64,000 nucleotides of DNA from Catenaria anguillulae PL171 (lineage: Eukaryota; Blastocladiomycota; Blastocladiomycetes; Blastocladiales; Catenariaceae), in contig MCFL01000055.1 of NCBI GenBank assembly GCA_002102555.1, positions 62,001 to 126,000 of the forward strand. Direction: 5' to 3'. Under the pieces are notes generated by a model. The model saw only the letters and a list, made by a program, of their open reading frames with translations. It did not search any database and had not been told where the DNA came from. Position numbers and translations under genes: made by a program. This document shows, piece after piece, positions 46,544 through 58,102 of this stretch (the first letter of the stretch is position 1; the number at the start of each line of letters is the position of its first letter).

Positions 46544-48475
46544 TCACAACTTACTCTTTCCGTCGCCACCCACCGCATTCCCCTCCATGGCATTCACGCG
46601 CTCAATCACATCGCGGATCTCGCCCAACGCCTTCATGATGTACAACCGCAACCGATCCGTGCTTGTTTCCGGACACGACCGCTTGCTCTCAATGCCGAAA
46701 TGCATCACGTTGGGCCCCGCAAAGTAATTGATGCCATACCCGTCAGGCACAACACACCCAAACCCGGTGCCGTACAAGTTCTGGTACGAGCGGGGCGACA
46801 AGCCCGATGTCGACAAGCGCCACGCCTGCGACCTTGCGTACGCGGGATCCGCAAACAGCGGGCACGGCGGATCGTCGGCGCGCATGCACAGGCGCATGCC
46901 CAAGAGATGCCGGTCCACGCCCATACCCTTTGATGCCTCGGAAATGTACTTGCCGTGCGCAGCACACGCGCGCTTGAACAGCGCCACTTTGTCCTTGTCA
47001 CTGACGGCCGAATCCACCATGGCCTCGGCCCATTGCTTGACCTCGGGCAACAGCGTCCGGTTGGTCTCTGTGCGGCCGTGCTTGAACATGCGCGTGGACG
47101 CGGTTTCGTACGTAGGCACCAGGTACCCGTGCATGTGCTTGTGGGCAAGCTGCATGGCGAGCTGCATGTAGGCGTCGGGCGATACACGCGCGTGCTTCTT
47201 GATAAACTCGTTGCCGTACCCCGAGTAGACAAGAATGCCAATGTCCGAGTCGGCAATCAGCTTGCGGTTGTTGACCTCGGCGTCCGCCAAGTACTTGAGC
47301 ATGGTGCCGTCCACGTTGGCAATGCGCAGCCGGCGCACCGGGTCGCACGTGGCTTGGCCTACGGGAACACATCCGGCGGGATCACGCGCGGGCTCGTTGG
47401 CAAGCACGTGTTCAAACATGATGGCGGGCGTCAAAGCGTCCTGGGGCGAATGCTCGCCGTTACATCCGCCACGCCCGTTGGCAGTCACCACCACGTTAAG
47501 TGCCTTGTCGTACCACCGGTTGTGCCCGTCGAGCGCATGGGCAATCACGCGATGGCCCTCGTCGAGGTCTGGGCCGGGGGCAAAGTCGTCCAGTGACACG
47601 GTAAACAGCGCCGACTCGACTTCGGACAGCGATGCCTTGTTGGTTGGCGACAGCGACAGCAAATGGATGCGTGCCTTTGCCCAAGTGTCGCGGTGTTCGG
47701 CCGTGAGCACTGTGACGGGGAAATCGTGCTTGAACCCGGGCGCCGTGACTTGATCCACGACTTGGGCCAGCATGCGCTCAATCTCCTCCACGGCAATCCG
47801 CCGTCCTTGCACATCAAACACGGGCACACGAAACAGTTGGTCTTGCACAATGACCACAATGTGTTTGGCCTGGCACGGAAACCCGCGCACAATCACGTCC
47901 TGGTCAGGCACGGCGTTGCGCGTCACGCCAAACATGTGGCGGTACTGGTCCATGCACAGCGGACCGGCCCGTGTGGCCTCGGCAGGCAACTGCTCCGTGT
48001 CGAGCAAGTGCTTGAAGTTGAGCAAGTTGGACACGAGACCAGCCGCGCGCTTGATCTGATGCTTGGAGAAGGATCCCTTTGGCATGCGGACAATCTTGTC
48101 CTTGAGGTAGGGCAAGTGGTCGTCGCGGATAAACAGCCACCAGTTTGAGTTGATCATGAGCGGGACCCGCCACGACAAGTACGCCAGGCGGTACCACCAG
48201 TCCTCGAGCCACGAGTTGGGTTGCGTCTTGTCGTACGCAATGAGCCGGTTGTGCAGGTCGTGCAGCTGGCCAGACGCGAGCGAGTCGGCAATGGCCTTGT
48301 CGGTGGCGGCCAGCTCTTCGGGCGTGAGCAGCGCAGTCAGCGTCATGCGGTACTTTTGCAGCGTGGCATCGAGCGGCGGGATGGGCAGGCGCGGCAGCTT
48401 GTCCTGGTTGGCAAAGGTGGCCACGGGGGCCGCGGCGGCCGCGGGCTTCTTGGACGGCGGAACTGCTTTGGTCAT
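46544..48475 (-). CDS. Peroxisomal carnitine O-acyltransferase
   Basis: An intron-less gene of 643 residues. It belongs to the choline/carnitine acyltransferase family, which moves acyl groups between CoA and carnitine. The N-terminal family block LPRLPIPPLDATLQKY is present, as is MDQYRHMFGVTRN. The catalytic His sits at residue 342 in CNGEHSPQDA. The C-terminal LSTSGLS is the Ser-Thr-Ser substrate-binding motif. The last three residues are SKL, a canonical peroxisomal targeting signal type 1. The N-terminus carries a Lys/Ala/Pro-rich stretch that could act as a weak mitochondrial presequence; dual targeting is known in fungal carnitine acetyltransferases. Acetyl or medium-chain preference cannot be decided from motifs alone. 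Confidence 0.92.
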   Translation of the reverse strand: MTKAVPPSKKPAAAAAPVATFANQDKLPRLPIPPLDATLQKYRMTLTALLTPEELAATDKAIADSLASGQLHDLHNRLIAYDKTQPNSWLEDWWYRLAYLSWRVPLMINSNWWLFIRDDHLPYLKDKIVRMPKGSFSKHQIKRAAGLVSNLLNFKHLLDTEQLPAEATRAGPLCMDQYRHMFGVTRNAVPDQDVIVRGFPCQAKHIVVIVQDQLFRVPVFDVQGRRIAVEEIERMLAQVVDQVTAPGFKHDFPVTVLTAEHRDTWAKARIHLLSLSPTNKASLSEVESALFTVSLDDFAPGPDLDEGHRVIAHALDGHNRWYDKALNVVVTANGRGGCNGEHSPQDALTPAIMFEHVLANEPARDPAGCVPVGQATCDPVRRLRIANVDGTMLKYLADAEVNNRKLIADSDIGILVYSGYGNEFIKKHARVSPDAYMQLAMQLAHKHMHGYLVPTYETASTRMFKHGRTETNRTLLPEVKQWAEAMVDSAVSDKDKVALFKRACAAHGKYISEASKGMGVDRHLLGMRLCMRADDPPCPLFADPAYARSQAWRLSTSGLSPRSYQNLYGTGFGCVVPDGYGINYFAGPNVMHFGIESKRSCPETSTDRLRLYIMKALGEIRDVIERVNAMEGNAVGGDGKSKL

Positions 48476-49173
48476 GATTGGTATTGCGGGTGTCTAGCTC
48501 TTGACGACAATGCGATACACGGCGAAAGAGAGGAGGATTGGCGACCCGCCGGTGTGGCAGGAGGAGACCGAGACGTGAAATCAGGCCCGCGCCCGCCCGC
48601 CGTCGCGATCAGTTGAGCGAAGAAGTGGTGATGTCATAGGCCCCACGTGAAGAAACCTTCCAAAAATGTTCCTTGGGACGTTTGCCGCCTTCTGTCTGGT
48701 TCTGTCCATTTTGGGTCAATCTATCATGACGACTCCGCTGGACCTGAGGCTTGCTGGCTGCGCATGTAAAGAAATTGATTCGAAATGCTCATGATTGTGA
48801 TCAACAGCACGATGGACATGTCCCAGGAGGAGCTGCCAGCAATTGACCTCGGATGTTGCATGTTGACATGGCATGGAGGGAGGCCACATGCATGGTATAG
48901 GCAGCGCGCAGGTCGTTCATTGCCGACTAGGTGTGGACGCGATGTCCGCGACGACAGTGACGGTGAAAGGAAGGAAAACAAGTCCAACGCGGGAGCGCGG
49001 CGGGCCGACAGAGAAGACTGGCAGTTGTGCCAGTCGAGTCCATCAGATTTTGGGTGTGCTGCAATGGAATGAGAAGCTGGAAAAAATATATACACCAAAT
49101 GGAGGACAATCTGGATCGACCCCTCAGGAACGCACTCAAGCACCCGCACACCCCATCAACATCGACAACAACA
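48476..49173. other. Intergenic, no gene seen
   Basis: About 700 bases between the start of the carnitine acyltransferase (-) and the end of LSM6 (-). No coding frame or RNA gene is supported. Confidence 0.45.
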
Positions 49174-49486
49174 TCAAGCGGCGGATGCCTTTTTTGAAAT
49201 GTACAGCACTGCCAAGAAAACACGGGACACGCGACCATCTAGCACTTCCAAAGGAAAACATTCGGCCGAGGAACGAAATTTGTACCGTACCATTGTTTCC
49301 ACGGACCAACGCATCGCCATAGACGTTGGTGCAGTTGCCCGCGACAAACTCTTGCGTGTCTTCAAGGACAATGTTCATGTATCCGTCGAGGCAAATGAGG
49401 CGGCCGTGATACTCGACGCCAGAGTGCAGCTTGACGGCAACTTGGCCGCCCACAAGGGCATTAAGAAAGTCGGAAGGGGACGACAT
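49174..49486 (-). CDS. LSM6: U6 snRNA-associated Sm-like protein LSm6
   Basis: Exons 49486-49291 and 49208-49174 (phase-1 intron of 81 nt) give 76 residues, matching the family's usual size. The Sm1 motif is seen in VAVKLHSGVEYHGRLICLDGYMNIVLEDTQEF, with the typical LxSGxxYxGxLxxxDxxMN pattern. The Sm2 motif NNVLYISKK is assembled only by splicing: the last exon has just 35 coding bases. LSm6 is part of the LSm2-8 ring on U6 snRNA in the nucleus and the LSm1-7 ring in cytoplasmic mRNA decay. The first residues (SSPSDFLNALVGG) match the human and yeast proteins. Confidence 0.95.
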
Positions 49487-50039
49487 GACTTACAGGTTAT
49501 TGGATCTGGCAGACGAGGGAAGAGTTGGTTGGTGGTGATGGGCTGGGGAGCACGAGTTCAGACGGGACTTGTCAGTATGCAGGATACGTAAAGTCTTGGG
49601 GATGGTTCAATTCATCAAGGGTACATTGCTGAGAGAGACAAGGCAGCATACTTGCCAATGATCTGGTCGCTTTCTCTCAGCATTTTTCGTCAACATTGCC
49701 AAGTGCGTTGCGGCCATCGATCACCGTCGAGCGGCAGTGTCGTGGATCGGCGGTCCGTCTTGGCTTGGAATACCCAAGAAGTGTGTGGAAGCGTCTGGAA
49801 GCTTGCACTTGCTGCATATATGCACGGGGTACCGATCACGTATGCATATACTGAACCATGCACTGCAGGCCGACGACCTGCGGCACCAGAAATCATCAAT
49901 AATCGCGCCCCAATCGCGATCCTGCGGCCTAATTTCCTCCACCCACCCCATCCGCACTCGTCTTGTCGGAAACCACGGGCATGCCCACGCTCACTGCACG
50001 GTCTACATCGCGATTTCTTGCTTTAATCTCTACGCACGG

Positions 50040-51065
50040 CACTGCCTCCTCCTTATGCTCATGCACCATTTGCCTTATGTACCAATACCAACTGGTCACT
50101 TGCGTCTGATTCGATTCTCAGGTCTGCGTTGCTCCGTCCCGCCTTCAGCTGCCAAGTGTGGCGGACGCTCGCCGCCAAAGTCAGGCGGATTCGCAGGTGC
50201 AGTATACCTACTCTATGCCGCCTGTCATGCACATCTCGCTCAACATACGGGCAGCCGCATTTGGCCAACACGAGCACTTGTTCCAGTTGATCCACTGCAT
50301 TGTTTGCTTCAGGCAAGAGCTCCCCGACAGGAGGAGGCGGGTACCCCTACCATCGGCCGGCCGCGCGGAACCTATTAACGTGCATTTCCTGGCTGCTCCA
50401 ACATTCTCTCCTCTCAACGCAGTTGGGGAACATGCCCAAGCAGCTCTATCTGCGACCATTCAAGAGCCGAACGTGACGCATGGGCATATCGAAGTGTTTT
50501 TTGGGCCGTATTTCAATGTGACTCATTCCCAACCGACTCAGAATAAGGATCAATTCTTCAAGTTCAAACTCGCGGGGTCGCTCGCCGCCGCTCGCCCACA
50601 GCCCAATTGACCACGAGCCCCTCTTGTCCATCGCAGCAGACACTTCGTCTTCCTCGGCTTTCCTACTGCCACTCGAGCTGTTGACGCACCAGCCCTGTCT
50701 AACCTTTCCAGATTTGACACTATCACGCAGCGTTACCAAAAGGGTACAATGCAACACGAGGCCACAAAGCTCTCGAGTATGGCATCGTGCTTGTCGCGAA
50801 CAACGTCAATCTCACCAACCCAGAAATGGTGCCCGCAACAATGATTGAAGAGCCTGGGGTTGGTGCAGCCCATTTCCAGCTCGTCACGCCAACCGAGGTT
50901 GCGCGAGCCAAGCATGCGGCTTTTGCTTTGTTCCTGCACTGGTCAATTTGCGCGAGGTTGCAGCCCCCAAAAATGGGATGGCTTTCGTTTGCGCCAGGTT
51001 TCGCTGGCTCGCGCGACGGTGTGATGGGGCCACAAGCGGCAAAGGTGAAGCCCATGTACAGATGA
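50040..51065 (+). CDS. Possible gene of unknown function, fragmented frames
   Basis: Three open segments on this strand have coding-like composition: about 50370-50610 (INVHFLAAPTFSPLN, FFKFKLAGSLAAAR), about 50600-50750 (RFDTITQRYQKG), and 50740-51065 (KALEYGIVLVANNVNLTNPE, ELVTPTEVARAKHAAFALF-like stretch). They lie in different frames. A donor near 50201 (GTGCAG) and single-base breaks could join them, but I could not build a consistent model and recognise no family. Confidence 0.22.
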
Positions 51066-51135
51066 TAGTGTAGGTATACTGATTGTCGGATGACAAAAGT
51101 ATGATGAATACACGCAAGTTCAGCAAATCTACCCC

Positions 51136-52362
51136 TTATCCTCTCTTCGAGTCACACAGGCTTTTTTCCATGCCCACGTTCCCCAGCACGCCATTCTGCC
51201 TTTGAAGCGATCCCGCCGCTCGCCCTCCCAAACTAGTTTGTGGCGATACGCCTCCACCTCCACCGCGAACCACTTTGACGCCTCGCTTTGGTGCTGCAAA
51301 CGACGCAGCAGCAAGCGCCGACGCATTGATGATTGAATACTTGACAAGCTGCTCGTTTGCATCGGCCCCAAACGCGCCCGTCAAGTCGAGAATGACCATG
51401 GTCAGGTACACGAAAACAGCGCCAAGTGTTCTGAGCAGGCCCATCCAGAACAATTGAACGATTTGCTTGTGCGTGGCGGTAACGGACCGCGACTGTGTGA
51501 ATGCCGCTGCGGCGCTGAATTTGCGGCGCGGGAGCGACGTGTGCTGCGTCGATGATGGAGACGCCGGTTGAGCCGGGCTGCTGGCTGCTGTCGGTGAGGA
51601 AGCGACGGCGGTGGGTGACAGAGATTGAATGTGGACGAGGTGCCGCCCAAGCGGGATCACGAACGAGAACGCGACTAGAATGTACACAAGGAGGTGAAGG
51701 ATGGGCCCCGGGCCCCAGAACGACTGCTCGACTGAGGTCGTGCAAGTTCCGTCGCCCGCCAGAGCAGAAGACTGCTGCTGTTCTCTTGGTGCTCGAGTCT
51801 GATCCAACCCGGCCAACGCCCAAAACACAGTACCGACGGCATAGAGTACGGAAAGCGTCCATCGCATCAATCTGCGTGGCGATATCCGAGATACCCTTGA
51901 CATACACATGCGCGATCCAAGATTGCCCATTATGTGCTTGGGCAACACACTTGTGCATCGATAAATGAGGACACCAGTGCTACATGGGCGGAAAATGGGA
52001 CCAAGCGCGCCACTCACGAGTATCAGTTGGGCACATTGTGCTGAAGATAGTCCCACCAAGTGTCTGGATGCTATTCGAAGCGCCAACGTGATAAGATGAC
52101 TCAAGACAGCAACAAGTTGAACGAATTCGCACGTTCGCAGCCATCGGCATGACCACCACCGTCGTGTCACCGACAGAAACGGAGGTGTCGAGTTGTTTGA
52201 TCTATTCGGCTCGGGACATGTGCCCCCTCCAGAACTGCTCTGTAGCTGTAATGCGTTGCGGCGGATGCGTTTGACGAGGTTTCGGGTGCAGTAAACGAGC
52301 AGGAAGACATTGATGCCGAAAAGAAGAAGCAAGGCTATGTCTGCACCAAGACGGGATATCAT
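51136..52362 (-). CDS. 7TM-family membrane protein
   Basis: One open frame. From the ATG at 52362, placed directly before the first helix (ADIALLLLFGINVFLLVYC), the protein has 408 residues; an in-frame ATG 12 codons upstream is also possible. The helices in order are WLRTCEFVQLVAVLSHLITLALR, AQLILVSGALGPIF, WTLSVLYAVGTVFWALAGL, ILHLLVYILVAFSFVIPL, FWMGLLRTLGAVFVYLTMVI, and a final short hydrophobic ASALAAASFAAPK. A Ser/Pro/Ala-rich loop of about 70 residues precedes the last two. It is clearly homologous to the gene at 33808-35335 and similar in plan to the one at 4921-6453. Function is unknown; receptor-like by topology. Confidence 0.72.
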   Translation of the reverse strand: MISRLGADIALLLLFGINVFLLVYCTRNLVKRIRRNALQLQSSSGGGTCPEPNRSNNSTPPFLSVTRRWWSCRWLRTCEFVQLVAVLSHLITLALRIASRHLVGLSSAQCAQLILVSGALGPIFRPCSTGVLIYRCTSVLPKHIMGNLGSRMCMSRVSRISPRRLMRWTLSVLYAVGTVFWALAGLDQTRAPREQQQSSALAGDGTCTTSVEQSFWGPGPILHLLVYILVAFSFVIPLGRHLVHIQSLSPTAVASSPTAASSPAQPASPSSTQHTSLPRRKFSAAAAFTQSRSVTATHKQIVQLFWMGLLRTLGAVFVYLTMVILDLTGAFGADANEQLVKYSIINASALAAASFAAPKRGVKVVRGGGGGVSPQTSLGGRAAGSLQRQNGVLGNVGMEKSLCDSKRG

Positions 52363-52769
52363 GTTGCACTGAAAGGATCGCGACAGTAACTTGATTGTCA
52401 TACATATGTTCTCATCGCGAGAAGTGCAGTTCCAAAGGCATGGGCAAGGCGACATTTGTTTGCGAATGCTGAGGGTCGTGAATTGGGAAGTGGACCACGA
52501 GTTCTAATGTCGTGGTCGGAGAGCTTCCTTGATGCCGAAGTGCACTCAAAATCGAAAGAAAGGATGCCATCAACCTGAGCCGCTACTGGAGGCCGACATG
52601 CTCCTTGATGTGTATTACTAGTCAAAAACACGATTGCAGAAGGTTTAGAACCCTGTCGCGTCCCACCAAGAAGCATCCCCCAATATGCACTCGTGATCGC
52701 AGCAATGGAACTTGTTCGCAACGATGCGCAACTCGGAACCGCGCACAGGGGAAAGCACATAGTGTACAT
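52363..52769. other. Intergenic, no gene seen
   Basis: 407 bases between the start of the 7TM gene (-) and the 3' end of TCF25 (-). No supported feature. Confidence 0.45.
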
Positions 52770-55191
52770 TCAAGCACCTTGATAACAAAAACCATCACTC
52801 CTCCCCGTCTGGTCTTGCTCCTGACCGTCGGCGCCACTCTCGGCTGGATTCAACAAATGCGCATAATCCTCCCACTCGCTCTCCTCACCCTCTTCGTCAT
52901 GATCACTTCTGCCTTCGCTTTGGTCGTCCGCTTGACCATTCTCACCGCCCGCCAACCCAATAAACCGCCTTGCTGCACTCGCCACACTCTCGGGCAATGC
53001 CGCAAGCAATTCCCTCACCGCCTCCAACCCCATCCCGCCCTGCACCGCCTGCATCAGCTGCTGCTCGAGCCCCGCCAGCGCACCCTCACCAAGAGCGCCC
53101 CCTCCGCCTCCTTGGGCCATGCGCAACCGTCGGCATACACGTCCTCAAACACCTCCTTGCCGTCGAAACTCAATGGCGACGGGATGGTCGGGGGCATGGG
53201 ATCAATCGCGTTCATGTACGCGCCTGTCCGATACTCGGCGGGAATCCGGCCGGCCAGCGGTTGAATGTCGGTAGCAACAATGTGGCGGAACACGGGCAAG
53301 TAGCCGTCGGGCGCGTCAAGCTGAGGCGGCAGCACGTCGATCGACTTGACATGCACGACGGGCGGAAGTGCCTCGGCGACCCAAGCAACCACGGCCGGGT
53401 CAGTCCACACGTGCGATGCGTAATGCATGTACAAGCGACCGTGGGCGATACCTCGTCCGCGTCGCCCGCAAACGCGCCCGGTGCCGCCGCCGACGCCATG
53501 GGCGTGTCGGAAACAACCGTGACGCTCGGCACAATGACACGTGCAATTGCGGGCCACTGACGCACGGCACGTTCAAGTAGGCTGTTTGCCTCATCCACCC
53601 GATCCATCTGCCACAAGGCCAACGCCTTTGAAAACACCCAATGCGGCCTCAAGTCCACTTGTCCTCGGGCCTCCGAGTCCATCCAATCCATGACCCAGGC
53701 CGACTCGCGCGCACGCACTGCGAGCGCAGGCAGTACGTCGCGCATGGCGAGTGGATCGGCCTCGGGATCCAGCGCCAAGAGCAGTTTTGCGACCTCGACC
53801 GCAGTCCGCCCGCCCGCCATGCGAGCCGTGCTCGTGACCTGCGCAAGCAGCGCCAAGTGCACGATCCTGTTGTTTGGCACGAGGTAGGGCATGCGCGGTG
53901 GAATGGGCGCCCACTGCACATGCAGAGCGCGGTCCAGGGCGTACAGGCACTGCCTGAGCAGCAGTTTTGCTTGGTCGGGCTGCGAGTACATGGTTGCGAC
54001 GTGTGCGAGGCGTAACAGTGTGTCTGGGTGGTAGGCTGCTTGGTGGCGCAGAGCAAGCAGAGCGTTTGGGTCGCCCGACAGGGCAGACGTCAAGTAGGCA
54101 GAGTGCAGGCGCTGGTAGGTTGGCGTGTGCGTGATGGCCGTGATTTCGACGACTGGTTGGGTGTCGGGCGACTCGGATGATGTCGATGTGGACAGCAAAG
54201 TGTGGGGAACGCGCAGTTTGCGAGTGTGCAGGCCCATGAGGTGATACGGCGGCCAGGAAGGGTCGGGAGTGCCTGCGAGCGTGGATTTGCGCAGTGACAG
54301 GATGGGTTGCGCAGCAGCTTGCTGATTGCGCGCGCGATTGCGGTTTCGGCGGATACCGCCCGCCGCGGGCTGGGCTCCAGCCAACAGTGCGGCATCTTGG
54401 TCGTTTGCAGCATTGTTGCGCTGGGCATCACGCACGACAGACGAGCCAAAGAGGCGGGCGAGCTCCGTGTCTGGGTCGAGGTGCTTTGGGTCAATTGTCA
54501 GGTGTGACCTATACACGGATATTCAACACCCCAACGACGAGTGCTGCCGAGTGAATGATGCTGTGGGTGCGAAACGTGCGAGAAATTTGAAAGTATGAAC
54601 GTACGTATGCGACGAGGACGACGAGCCCGGCAAACTTGAAGCCACGACAGCCGCCGCGGAAGCAGAGCCGGCCACCTCGCTGAGAACGGCATCGAGTTCT
54701 TGCAGCGACAAGTCGTCGACCGACTTTTGGTTGGCGTTGTTGTTGGCCTTTGCCTTTTTGTTCTTCTTTTTCTTGTTCTTTTTGGCACTCCTGGAGGGCT
54801 TGGAAGGCATGACTTGGGCTTCTTCTACGTCGGCGTCAGAGTCAGACTCGGGCTCAGCCTTGGGTGCGGGCTGGGACGTTGCCCTTGGCGGTGGTTCTTG
54901 ATCCGAGAGGTGGTCGTCTCCATCAGCACCATCATCATCATCATCATCATCATCGTCATCGGCCATGAGCAGAGCAAACGGATTGAAGGGCTTGGGGGCT
55001 GCCGCGGGCGGTGCGTTATCGTCATCGTCATCATGGTCGGCACTGCCCTGGACCTCGTCATCATGGTCGGTGTCGACCAGAGGATCGGGATGAGCATCCG
55101 CATCCGCCGGCGTGTTGAGCTTGGCAGCGGCGGCGGCGGCGGCCAGTTCCTCCTTTTCCTTGAGTAGTCGACGGTAAGCGCGGCCAGACAT
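52770..55191 (-). CDS. RQC1: TCF25/Rqc1, ribosome quality control subunit
   Basis: Exon 1 is 55191-54605 and exon 2 starts at 54508 (96-nt intron in phase). The N-terminus is SGRAYRRLLKEKEEL, then poly-Asp and poly-Lys (KKNKKKKNKKAKAN) low-complexity blocks. The Tcf25 domain begins at HLTIDPKHLDPDTELARLFG, with helical repeats such as LLALRHQAAYHPDTLLRLAHV, YALDRALHVQW and NRIVHLALLAQV, a TPR-like solenoid. Rqc1 acts with Ltn1 and Rqc2 on stalled 60S subunits to ubiquitinate nascent chains. The frame must move by -1 near 53445, in a GGG/CCC run, to continue into GRLYMHYASHVWTDPAVVAW. It must move by -1 again near 53130 to reach the Glu/Asp-rich C-terminus. Both are one-base steps without intron signals. 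Confidence 0.85.
54930..54962 (+). repeat. CAT/ATG trinucleotide run inside RQC1
   Basis: A run of about nine CAT units on the + strand encodes the poly-Asp tract of the RQC1/TCF25 protein on the other strand. Such acidic tracts are typical of this family. Confidence 0.8.
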
Positions 55192-55474
55192 GACGATGAT
55201 CCGATGCGGTTATTGCGTCCGTATGTATTTAATGAGCAGAGAGAGAGAGAGAGCATGACTGACTCGATACCTACCACCGTGTCCTCCCATCACCATCACG
55301 TGCCGCCGTCATGACAGGTCCGGAGTTCTGCCGCGGGCACAGACATCGGTCCATCGGTCAGTCGGCCGGCCGTGACGCCGCCGCCGCCGCCGCCCCATTG
55401 GATACCGTATTCCATGTATCCACATATCACAGACCACAACACACCCTGGGCAATCGATATCACAGCATTCGGCA

Positions 55475-57555
55475 ATGGCATCCATCAAGGCGCGCATCGG
55501 CGCATACGAGGTGATTGAGACGCTGGGCGCGGGCTCATTCGGCAAGGTCAAGCTGGCCCTGCACACGCTCACCAACCACAAGGTGGCCCTCAAGTTCATC
55601 AACAAGGCAAAGCTCGCCCGCGAGCACGGCATGCCCCAGCGCGTCGCCCGCGAAATCGACTACCTGCGCTTCCTGCGCCACCCGCACATCATCAAGCTCT
55701 ACGAGGTTCTCCACACCCCGCAAGACCTCGTCATGGTCATGGAGTATGCCGGCGACGAGCTCTTCCACTACATCTCGGACCGCGGACGCATGGCCGAGCA
55801 CGAGGCCCGCCGCTTCTTGCAGCAGCTCGTCAGCGCCGTCGAGTACTGTCACCGCCACCGCATCGTCCACCGCGACCTCAAGCCTGAGAACTTGCTCTTG
55901 GACTCGCAAAAGAACCTCAAAGTGGCCGATTTCGGCCTATCAAACTCGCTGCGAGACGGCGATTTCCTGAAAACCTCGTGCGGATCGCCCAATTATGCCG
56001 CCCCCGAAGTCATTCTTGGCAAACTGTACGCCGGGCCTGAGGTGGACGTGTGGTCCATTGGCGTCATTCTCTACGTGATGCTGGTTGGGCGTCTACCTTT
56101 TGAAGACGAGTACATCCCCGCCCTCTTTCAAAAGATCTCATCAGGTCAATACGCCATCCCTGCTTTCATGTCCCCCGACGCTCGCTCGCTCGTCCAAGCC
56201 ATGCTCATCGTCGACCCGCTCAAGCGCATCACACTGGCCGAGGTCAGATCGCACCCATTCTTTACAAAGGACCTTCCAGCGTACCTCAGTCCACTTCCGC
56301 CCATCCCATACTCGACCATTGGCCTCGTCCACCATCACACACACGCCTCTTCATCTCACGACGTTGCGGCGGCGGCGGCAGCCGACGATCCCAACGCCGC
56401 AGAAGACTCTGTCCCACTCGACGACTCGATTGTCGACGAACTTGCCTCCAAACTGCACCTGTCGCGCGACGAAATCCTCGCTCGCCTGCTCGACGACCCG
56501 CCGCCCGCCGATTCCAATGACGCCTCGCAACCCAACGCGCACGCAAATGATGATGCCAACGACCCTGTGCGCGTCGCATACATGCTGTGCGCAGACAACC
56601 GCCACTTGTGGTCGGGCAACCGATCGGCCAATGCATTCAAGGACGTGCACTGGATGTCGGGCACGCCACCTTCTGGCGCGTCTGCACAAGCACAAGCACA
56701 GGCACAAGCACAGGCACAACAGCACCAGCGGCACTTGCCGCACAACCCGCATCCACAACCGCAGCCCGCCGTCGCAGACATTGGTACGTGAAACGGTTTG
56801 TTCCAAGGACAATGGCCCCACCGGCTTCTTCTTCTTCCTCATCGCCACCTACCGGCGCAACCGGCGCAGACCGGTCCCGCACCCGCACCGGCGCCGCCAC
56901 GTAAGGCGCGGTCAAAGTGGCATGTAGGCATCCGGTCACGGTCGCCGCCCATTGACGTGATGCTTGAGCTGTACAAGGCGCTTGCCGCCGTGGGCATGGA
57001 GTGGAAGCCGCTTGGTCCTTTTGCACTTCGCGCACGGTACGAGTTTGACACGCACGACGACAACGGCACTGGGCGGCGCGCGCAAGATGATGATGAGGAT
57101 CAAGATGAGCAAGTCGAGAAAAAAGCCAAGGACAAGGTCATTGTCAAGCTTGATGTGCAGCTGTACAAGGTCGATACCGCATATTTCCTTGTTGACTTTA
57201 AGCTCGTCCCGCCACTCTGCTCCCCAACTCCATCTCAACGTCTACGTCAACAACAGCAGCAAAGTCGGCATCAAGTACGCCAAGCTCGAGCCTTGTGCCC
57301 GACCCGTTCCTCTTGGGTACATCCTCGTCTTCGGTCATTGACCCACACTCGCTCGCATCAGCGCCTGCGTCCTTTGCAGCAAGCTCGAGTATGGCAAACT
57401 CGGCAAGGACCAGGCAGGCAGTGCGGCGGCGATCGAGCTTGTTGCGGAGTGGAATTGGAGGTGTCGGCGCAGGGTCGGCTGGGGCAGAGGTGGTTTCGCC
57501 GTATGCCTTCTTGGATGTGGCCGTGAGGATTATCACCGAGTTGGCGTCCGGGTAA
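55475..57555 (+). CDS. SNF1: SNF1/AMP-activated protein kinase catalytic subunit
   Basis: Kinase domain at residues about 8-262: glycine loop LGAGSFGKVK, ATP Lys40 in VALKFI, catalytic HRDLKPEN with Asp134, DFGLSN from 152, and activation-loop Thr167 in LKTSCGSPNYAAPEV, the site of upstream-kinase phosphorylation. A UBA-like autoinhibitory segment follows (VDELASKLHLSRDEILARLL), then an Ala-Gln repeat. Next is the C-terminal regulatory region (KWHVGIRSRSPPIDVMLELYKAL), ending SPYAFLDVAVRIITELASG, the usual end of SNF1. The intron 56784-56869 has good signals (GTACGT, pyrimidine tract) but is one base out of phase. A -1 break is also needed near 57198. Total about 660 residues. It is the heterotrimeric energy sensor that switches on use of alternative carbon sources. 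Confidence 0.93.
56688..56721 (+). repeat. Short tandem repeat inside SNF1 (Ala-Gln units)
   Basis: Repeated GCACAA/GCACAG hexamers code for an alternating Ala-Gln stretch in the linker between the UBA-like segment and the regulatory domain of the SNF1 protein. Confidence 0.8.
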
Positions 57556-58102
57556 ATATTGGCGGCGCGTAATGGTTTCATGTGTATCAATCAATCTCGT
57601 CATTCTCTGCGCGCACTGCACATTTATTTATTCACACTTTTTTAAGGATTCAATTTTGCAACGATATCACACAGGGAAGTTGGCTGGGAGGGCAAATGGC
57701 GCGATGTTCATTATTTCACTTACAGAAACTTAGAACTCATCCAGACCGAATCTTGTGCCGAGCAACTTGGGTTCTTGTCAGCAATCTCTCAGAGTGTACT
57801 TCAATATGAACCAATGCTTCCGTAATTTTGGATTGAATCTGGCCTCGTTCGCACATCATGTCCGGTTCGCAGCCGAAACGCGTCGACAACTACGCCAGCA
57901 TTGGTCATTGTCTCACATACGAACAACCGGAACCGTGCCAAAGACACTCTGAACAGACCGGAAAATCATCTGATCGGAGGTATTTCTCCTCAAACATCTC
58001 TTTTGACCAGTCCAGCCTATAAATTCACTGTACTGGCGGCTCTTCTTGGTCCAATGTGTTCAAACAGAAAAATCAACTAAGAATCGATACTTAGTAACAA
58101 GA
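57556..58102. other. Intergenic, no gene seen
   Basis: 547 bases between SNF1 and the tRNA-Trp gene. AT-richer than the coding regions. No further feature found. Confidence 0.45.
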
